Made by a program: the position numbers and the translations under genes. From Colwellia sp. Arc7-635 (lineage in GTDB: Bacteria; Pseudomonadota; Gammaproteobacteria; Enterobacterales; Alteromonadaceae), in the NCBI RefSeq assembly GCF_003971255.1, contig NZ_CP034660.1, forward strand, positions 2,480,001 to 2,544,000: a stretch of DNA of 64,000 nt, in the 5' to 3' direction. A model generated the notes under the pieces. That model was not told the origin of the DNA, searched no databases, and saw nothing but the letters and a program-made list of their open reading frames with translations. Shown here in pieces: positions 59,069-64,000 of the stretch (position 1 is its first letter; each line of letters starts with the position of its first letter).

Positions 59069-59578
59069 TTAACTTTTTGCAATAACTAGTGAACCATCCA
59101 GTGTCACTACATCGCAGTTATCACCTTTACCGCCTCGATCTACAACAAGAAAGTCACTCTCACCACCAAGCGCTAAACAAAAGTGATGCCAAGTACCTTT
59201 ATGGTAATTAACGCCTTGATCGGAACTCGCAATAAATATTTCTATTTTATTCACATCAAAATCACCTGCAGGTGCAACTACCACTAGATACGGGTTATTT
59301 CCCAGCGGAATAAAAGCCTGGCTGCCATGCGGATGACGCTCCATCATTTTAATAGCAATCGGTTGTGCTAAAGGTGTGGAGCGAAATATATTGATCAAGG
59401 GTTGACCTTGATTATCACTGACATCAACCTTTGCTAGATCATGGTAACGTTGAGTAAAACCATCATTAATCTCAATTTTTTTCTCATCATTACTGGTATC
59501 AATAACATCACCAAAAGCACTAAACGCCTGATTTATTAATGTTTTTGGAATGATGGTATTTATGGATTTATTCATCAC
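59069..59578 (-). CDS. allA: Ureidoglycolate lyase
   Basis: 169-residue cupin-like enzyme that splits ureidoglycolate to glyoxylate and urea. The AllA signature is clear: FGDVIDTSND, INDGFTQRYHDLA, MMERHPHGSQAFIPLG and KGTWHHFCLALG, the last giving the conserved His pair, then FLVVDRGGKGDNCD. Length and order fit the family. It lies downstream of uraH in the urate degradation cluster. Confidence 0.94.
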   Translation of the reverse strand: MMNKSINTIIPKTLINQAFSAFGDVIDTSNDEKKIEINDGFTQRYHDLAKVDVSDNQGQPLINIFRSTPLAQPIAIKMMERHPHGSQAFIPLGNNPYLVVVAPAGDFDVNKIEIFIASSDQGVNYHKGTWHHFCLALGGESDFLVVDRGGKGDNCDVVTLDGSLVIAKS

Positions 59579-59665
59579 GTTTACCTGTAAAGATGCTCGA
59601 GGCTTTAATCAAAACCATGAGCGAAGCTATATAGAAACGATGACGGCAATTATCATCAGATATCA

Positions 59666-60007
59666 TTAACTACCACGATAAGTAGAATAACCAAAAGCGG
59701 TCAATAGCAATGGAATATGGTAATGACTGCCGCTGTCGTCAAGTTCAAAAACAATATCGACGTAAGGATAAAAACCTTGTTCATTGTTAGAGATAAAATA
59801 GGGTCTAGTGGCAAAGTGCATACGATAAACACCCGCCGCTAGCACAACATCATCGGCCAATAGCCCTGCAATTCTGCCATCGCGATTAGTGACGCCGGTG
59901 GCTAATTCTTGCCAACCGTCAGGTGTTTGTGCAAACAAGGTAATAGGCAAATTTTGCGCTGGCATGCCGCGCGTAGTATCAAGCACATGGGTAGTTATTT
60001 GGCTCAT
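59666..60007 (-). CDS. uraH: 5-hydroxyisourate hydrolase
   Basis: 113-residue transthyretin-related enzyme hydrolysing 5-hydroxyisourate to OHCU. The N-terminal ITTHVLDTTRGMPAQNLPI carries the catalytic His, and the C-terminal YSTYRGS is the family's hallmark tetrapeptide YRGS. No signal peptide, so cytosolic. Its ATG overlaps the uraD stop by 4 bases (ATGA), giving coupled expression of the two steps after urate oxidation. Confidence 0.97.
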   Translation of the reverse strand: MSQITTHVLDTTRGMPAQNLPITLFAQTPDGWQELATGVTNRDGRIAGLLADDVVLAAGVYRMHFATRPYFISNNEQGFYPYVDIVFELDDSGSHYHIPLLLTAFGYSTYRGS

Positions 60008-60504
60008 AATAGTTTCTCTAATCGTAAATGAAAAATTTTGCGTTGCTCTTCAGCGGCATTAAGCAACTCAGTTTTTTTATCATTCGGTAAACGCGCTTGT
60101 AAAAGTGCTAGCATTTGCTCTGCACTTTTACCGGTTGCACAAACAATAAAAATAAAACCAAATTTATCCAGATAATCAGCATTACCTTTAGCAAGCGCGG
60201 CAATAACTTGCTCGGGAGCGTCATTGACCGAACTTTGCTCACCGCTGGCTAAGGCTTTAGTGTTAGCATATTTAGCTCTGAGCGTATCAACATTGCCTAT
60301 TTGTGGATGTCCTTCAAACGCTTCTAAGTAATCAGCTTCAGTCAATTTTTCCCAGACTAAATCGGCTTTATGACTCAGCGCCTGTTTACCTGCAAACGGG
60401 CGAGCTTGCACCATGGCATTCACCCAAGCAGATGACGTGCAACACTGCATAAAGCCATGCTTTGCTTCTTCAACGTTCAAAGTATTTAATTGTGTTAAAT
60501 TCAT
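60004..60504 (-). CDS. uraD: OHCU decarboxylase
   Basis: 166-residue enzyme decarboxylating 2-oxo-4-hydroxy-4-carboxy-5-ureidoimidazoline to (S)-allantoin. Family motifs: FEGHPQIGNVDTLRAKYA with the catalytic His, then ASGEQSSV, then FGFIFIVCATGKSAEQML. I start at ATG 60504 because GGAGATAGA precedes it; the frame opens to 60561 but adds 19 unsupported residues. It overlaps uraH by ATGA. Confidence 0.95.
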   Translation of the reverse strand: MNLTQLNTLNVEEAKHGFMQCCTSSAWVNAMVQARPFAGKQALSHKADLVWEKLTEADYLEAFEGHPQIGNVDTLRAKYANTKALASGEQSSVNDAPEQVIAALAKGNADYLDKFGFIFIVCATGKSAEQMLALLQARLPNDKKTELLNAAEEQRKIFHLRLEKLL

Positions 60505-60628
60505 TCTATCTCCATTTAACTGTCTCGTGGTATACGCTGAATTTACACTTTTATGTGACATTTACTGCGCTAATACTCACTTCCTACCTTTATCAAAGTT
60601 AAGTTATAAACTTACTTTAACATTCGCT

Positions 60629-61996
60629 TTACAGCTGACCTTTAAGTAGTGGGCGACCTATGGGTGTATCAAGAAATTCATCTTGTTGATAAACATGATG
60701 ACCACGAACATAAGTATGTAAAACTTGTCCGGTAACCGTTCTGCCAGCATAAGGCGTAATATTATGGCGATGTTTAATCATTTCATTAGTGATGGTGTAA
60801 CTTTTATCGGCATCAAAAACTAAAAAGTCCGCATGAAAGCCAACAGATATTTGGCCTTTAATCTTTTCTAAACCAGCAAATTTCGCCGTTTCACTCGACA
60901 TTAAACGTGTAATATCAACTAAGTTGAAACCACGCTGTTTCGCTTCGGTCCAAATAAGCGGTAAACCAAATTGTAAGGCAGAAATTCCGCCCCAGGCTTT
61001 TTCAATATCACCCGTATCAATGTGCTTTAGCTCTGGCGTGCAAGGTGAATGATCAGAAACAATAAAATCTAAACGTCCATCACTTATCGCTTGCCATAAA
61101 TGCTCACGATTACTTTCTTCACGGATCGGCGGGCAACATTTAAATAAAGTTTTGCCATCCGGAATACTTTCAGAGGCAATGGTTAGATAATGCGGACAAG
61201 TTTCAGCACTAAAACGTAAACCTTCCTGCTTAGCGCTAGCGATAGTTGCTAATGCTTCATCTGATGACAAATGGACAATATGAACTTTACAGTTATCGCC
61301 TTTTTCTTTTGACTCGCGCGCCATATCGACCATCAATGAAATCGCATCGTTTTCCCATTTTTTTGGGCGCGAAGCTAAGAAACTATTATATTTTTCATTG
61401 ATCACTACATCATTAAAACCACCGCAATCTAATTCAGCGTGAATTAAATAAGGCACATCATGCTTTGCTAAAATAGGCATTGCCGCGCGTATATCTTTCG
61501 CTTCAACATTCGGAAACTCTGCAATGCCAGAATCAATTAAAAAAGACTTAACCCCCAATACGCCCGCATTGAGCAAGTCGTCTAAATCAGCAATGTTTTG
61601 TGGAATAACGCCGCCCCAGAAGCCGCAATCAACCCATAACTTATCATCAATTGCCGCGAGCTTTTCTTCAAATGCCGCTTTAGTTGTGGTGACTGGAATA
61701 CAATTGAGTGGCATATCAACTAATGCAGTAATACCGCCGGCTGCCGCCGCTTGAGTAGCGGTATTAAAACCTTCCCATTCTGTCCGGCCAGGCTCATTAA
61801 TATGCACATGCGAATCGACTAAACCCGGCATAATAACGTGTTCAGCATAGTCGAAAACTTGACATGATAACGTGCTGTTATAAGGATGAATGGCGTGAAT
61901 TAGCTCACCTTTAACTTCAATACAAGCAGCGATCATTTCGTTACTGCCATTGTTGTTTACAACGACATTTTTACTTTGCAGGGCAAAATGAGACAC
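60629..61996 (-). CDS. allB: Allantoinase
   Basis: 455-residue metal hydrolase opening allantoin to allantoate. Motifs of the amidohydrolase family: MPGLVDSHVHINEPGRTEWEG near residue 55 (read in parts), GVLGVKSFLIDSG with the carbamylated Lys near 150, YLIHAELD, VHIVHLSSDEAL and FIVSDHSPCTPELK near 318. The N-terminal ORF begins directly. AllB type rather than dihydroorotase or hydantoinase is supported by position beside uraD, uraH and allA. The next enzyme (allantoate amidohydrolase or allantoicase) is not in this window. Confidence 0.95.
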   Translation of the reverse strand: MSHFALQSKNVVVNNNGSNEMIAACIEVKGELIHAIHPYNSTLSCQVFDYAEHVIMPGLVDSHVHINEPGRTEWEGFNTATQAAAAGGITALVDMPLNCIPVTTTKAAFEEKLAAIDDKLWVDCGFWGGVIPQNIADLDDLLNAGVLGVKSFLIDSGIAEFPNVEAKDIRAAMPILAKHDVPYLIHAELDCGGFNDVVINEKYNSFLASRPKKWENDAISLMVDMARESKEKGDNCKVHIVHLSSDEALATIASAKQEGLRFSAETCPHYLTIASESIPDGKTLFKCCPPIREESNREHLWQAISDGRLDFIVSDHSPCTPELKHIDTGDIEKAWGGISALQFGLPLIWTEAKQRGFNLVDITRLMSSETAKFAGLEKIKGQISVGFHADFLVFDADKSYTITNEMIKHRHNITPYAGRTVTGQVLHTYVRGHHVYQQDEFLDTPIGRPLLKGQL

Positions 61997-62060
61997 CTTG
62001 CTACTCCTATATTTAATTAAGTGATTTATTGAGTACTTTCTTTGTCATCAAGCTACGTCA

Positions 62061-63068
62061 TTAATCGGTATTAAGTAATTGCTTAAATTCTTGCCAATGA
62101 ATACCTTGCTGTGAACTCGGACGCCGCTTATTCTTCAGCGTTAAATCAGTAGCCGAATTAATATTTATATTAGTGTCTAAATCATTGACGAGATCAGAAG
62201 CTAGGCCGGCATTTTCATCTAACGCCGAACATTGCTGACTAGCTTGTTCAAGCTGTTCAGTGAGTGTTGCAACCCTTAATTGTTCGGCCTGATAAACATT
62301 GATTATTTCTGCCGATACTGACACCGCAACTTCAATCGGCAACTTACCACCAACATCTGCTAAGCCAATAGGGCAATTCATTCTTGCCACTTGCGTTTGA
62401 TCAATATCTCGATGTTTATAGCGTTGCTGGAAGCGTCGCCACTTAGTATCTGAAGCAATTAAACCTAAATAATGGAAGTCTGCGCGTTTGAGCACCGCTT
62501 GTGATATTGCAAAATCCATTTGATGATTATGTGTCATGACAATGAAATAGCTATTTTCAGCCATACTCGCTACTTCATCTTCTGGCGTTTCACTGACCAC
62601 TTTTTCAACATTATGATAACGTTCAACATCTTCAGGAAACTGCTCGGCTCGGCTATCTACCCAAGTTACTTTACAAGGCAACTGCGCGAGTATTGGCACT
62701 AACGCTTTAGCCACATGACCAGCGCCAAAGAGCATTATATTAACGCCCGTTGCCGCAAAACATTCAAATAAAACCGTCGCATTACCACCACAGCACTGCC
62801 CTAAATGACTGCCCAATTGAAAATGCTCTATATGTTGCGCATTGTGTTGAGCATTTTTAGCGACATCAAGCATTTTTTTGGCGTATTTAAGCGCTTTATA
62901 CTCCAGATGACCACCGCCAATAGTGTCAAAAATATCGTCATTACTGATCACCATTTTGGTGCCACTATTTCTTGGCGTTGAGCCAGAAACACCCACCAAG
63001 GTCACTAACACATAGGCTTGACCTTGCTGGCTTAATTTATGGGCGGCGCTGCTCCAATTTATGATCAT
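62061..63068 (-). CDS. xdhC: Xanthine dehydrogenase accessory protein XdhC
   Basis: 335-residue protein that prepares and inserts the sulfurated molybdenum cofactor into XdhB. The N-terminal XdhC domain has VLVTLVGVSGSTPRNSGTKMV and IGGGHLEYKALKYA; the second, Rossmann-like domain has NIMLFGAGHVAKALVPIL near residue 128 and YLGLIASDTKWRRF. A central LGQCCGGNATVLFE cysteine pair probably binds the cofactor. The C-terminal 70 residues are low in complexity. It is 11 bases downstream of xdhB on the same strand. Confidence 0.95.
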   Translation of the reverse strand: MIINWSSAAHKLSQQGQAYVLVTLVGVSGSTPRNSGTKMVISNDDIFDTIGGGHLEYKALKYAKKMLDVAKNAQHNAQHIEHFQLGSHLGQCCGGNATVLFECFAATGVNIMLFGAGHVAKALVPILAQLPCKVTWVDSRAEQFPEDVERYHNVEKVVSETPEDEVASMAENSYFIVMTHNHQMDFAISQAVLKRADFHYLGLIASDTKWRRFQQRYKHRDIDQTQVARMNCPIGLADVGGKLPIEVAVSVSAEIINVYQAEQLRVATLTEQLEQASQQCSALDENAGLASDLVNDLDTNININSATDLTLKNKRRPSSQQGIHWQEFKQLLNTD

Positions 63069-63079
63069 AGTGATATTTC

Positions 63080-64000
63080 CTAAGCTTGCGCTTGTTGCTT
63101 GATAGCTTCAACAGCCCACAGCACGCGCTCTGGTGTCGCTGGGGTATCAAGTTTCGGGCTCAATTTATGATCAGAAACACTAGAGATAGCATCTTTAAGC
63201 GCTGACCAAACCGATATACCTAACATAAATGGCGGTTCACCGACGGCTTTTGAATTATAAATGGTCTGTTCACGATTTGGATCGTCAGGCACAAGCGTGA
63301 CTCTAAAATCAGCAGGTGTATCACTAATGGCCGGAATTTTATACGTTGCAGGATTATTAGATAATAATCGCCCTTGCTCATTCCAGACTAATTCTTCGGT
63401 TGTTAGCCAACCCATACCTTGAATAAATGCCCCTTCAATCTGACCAATATCAATCGCCGGATTTAATGAATGGCCAACATCATGCAAGATATCAGCACGC
63501 AGTACTTTGTATTCACCTGTTAACGTATCAATTAATACTTCTGATACTGCTGCGCCAGTTGAGTAATAGAAAAACGGTCGGCCTTTGCCACTCGCCCGAT
63601 CAAAATAAATTTTTGGTGTTTTATAAAACCCGGTTGACGATAGCGACACTCGCCCCATGTAGGCTTGTTGTACAAACTCAGCAAAGGAGAATGTTTCGGT
63701 GCCTATCAGTACTTGGCTATCTTTAAAAGTAACCTCAGTGTTGTTTACTGCGTATTTTTCACAAGCAAACGCTATCAGGCGTGTTTTAATGATTTTAGCC
63801 GCTGCTTGTGCGGCCTTACCGTTTAAATCAGTGCCCGATGACGCTGCAGTTGGCGAAGTGTTTGGCACTTTATCGGTACGCGTTGCAGACACGCCAACCG
63901 TATCAACATTCACTTGAAACTCTTCTGCGACAATCTGGGCTACTTTGGTGTATAAACCTTGGCCCATTTCGGTGCCGCCATGGTTTAAATGAATCGTACC
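63080..64000 (-). CDS. xdhB: Xanthine dehydrogenase molybdopterin-binding subunit (C-terminal part)
   Basis: The frame runs open from the window edge for 306 residues and stops at 63080; its N-terminal portion lies outside. The visible part is the C-terminal end of the molybdenum domain: NHGGTEMGQGLYTKVAQ (cofactor), then RTDKVPNTSPTAASSGTD, GRPFFYYSTGAAVSEVLIDT, DIGQIEGAFIQGMGWLTTEE, and AVGEPPFMLGISVWSAL with the catalytic Glu. This is the XdhB half of the split XdhAB enzyme, which oxidises hypoxanthine and xanthine to urate. Confidence 0.96.
   Translation of the reverse strand, partial: GTIHLNHGGTEMGQGLYTKVAQIVAEEFQVNVDTVGVSATRTDKVPNTSPTAASSGTDLNGKAAQAAAKIIKTRLIAFACEKYAVNNTEVTFKDSQVLIGTETFSFAEFVQQAYMGRVSLSSTGFYKTPKIYFDRASGKGRPFFYYSTGAAVSEVLIDTLTGEYKVLRADILHDVGHSLNPAIDIGQIEGAFIQGMGWLTTEELVWNEQGRLLSNNPATYKIPAISDTPADFRVTLVPDDPNREQTIYNSKAVGEPPFMLGISVWSALKDAISSVSDHKLSPKLDTPATPERVLWAVEAIKQQAQA

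Noticed and set aside
1-64000. tRNA or rRNA genes, prophage, toxin-antitoxin or defence island
   Set aside because: I looked for the characteristic sequences and gene families through the window and found none that I could support. Most of the window is conserved chromosomal housekeeping.

Overview
The window looks like a chromosomal segment of a marine gammaproteobacterium, most likely Colwelliaceae (Colwellia or Thalassotalea type). I infer this from the AT-rich base composition, the hexR-pykA pair, the serC-aroA-cmk-rpsA-ihfB-lapA-lapB-pyrF order, the divergent gyrA/ubiG pair, and the short palindromic dispersed repeats. I ran no database search. I see no CRISPR array, rRNA, tRNA, prophage or intact insertion sequence.

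Layout. 0-6.4 kb: central carbon metabolism (end of hexR, pykA, an ATP-type phosphofructokinase) and a LysR/DJ-1 divergent pair. 6.4-9.3 kb: a MITE-like repeat, a SUKH-domain protein and a LytS/LytTR two-component pair. 9.3-14.0 kb: a thiamine salvage unit under a clear TPP riboswitch (TonB receptor, YkoF-like binding protein, PnuT-type permease, APH-fold kinase). Both the receptor and the kinase carry a one-base frameshift in a G/C run. 14.1-21 kb: a second MITE-like repeat, a HIT hydrolase and a complete RND efflux operon. 21.7-25.5 kb: DAHP synthase, purine nucleoside salvage (add, a XapX protein, deoD) and a ComEA-like protein. 25.6-33.3 kb: the conserved block pyrF, lapB, lapA, ihfB, rpsA, cmk, aroA, serC. 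33.8-38.5 kb: gyrA, then ubiG and a HAD phosphatase. 39-43 kb: class Ia ribonucleotide reductase with its ferredoxin. 43-49.4 kb: a nucleotidyltransferase-like protein, a GGDEF-EAL protein, a small phosphate-binding-like protein with a porin, and rnk. 50-55 kb: a YbdG-type mechanosensitive channel, an NCS2 purine permease and a SulP transporter. 55.2-64 kb: a purine catabolism cluster under a RutR-like regulator (xdhB, xdhC, allB, uraD, uraH, allA, guaD, puuD), cut by the window edge in xdhB.

How it works together. The right-hand cluster covers guanine to xanthine (GuaD), xanthine to urate (XdhB with XdhC), urate to 5-hydroxyisourate (PuuD, a membrane cytochrome enzyme), then UraH and UraD to allantoin, AllB to allantoate, and AllA for ureidoglycolate. 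The allantoate-degrading step is not in the window. The NCS2 permease 3 kb away could supply the purine base. Most of the remainder is housekeeping. The most unusual features are the doubly frameshifted thiamine unit, the MITE-like elements, the 12-bp tandem array upstream of the porin, and a structured unannotated intergenic stretch near 49.6 kb.
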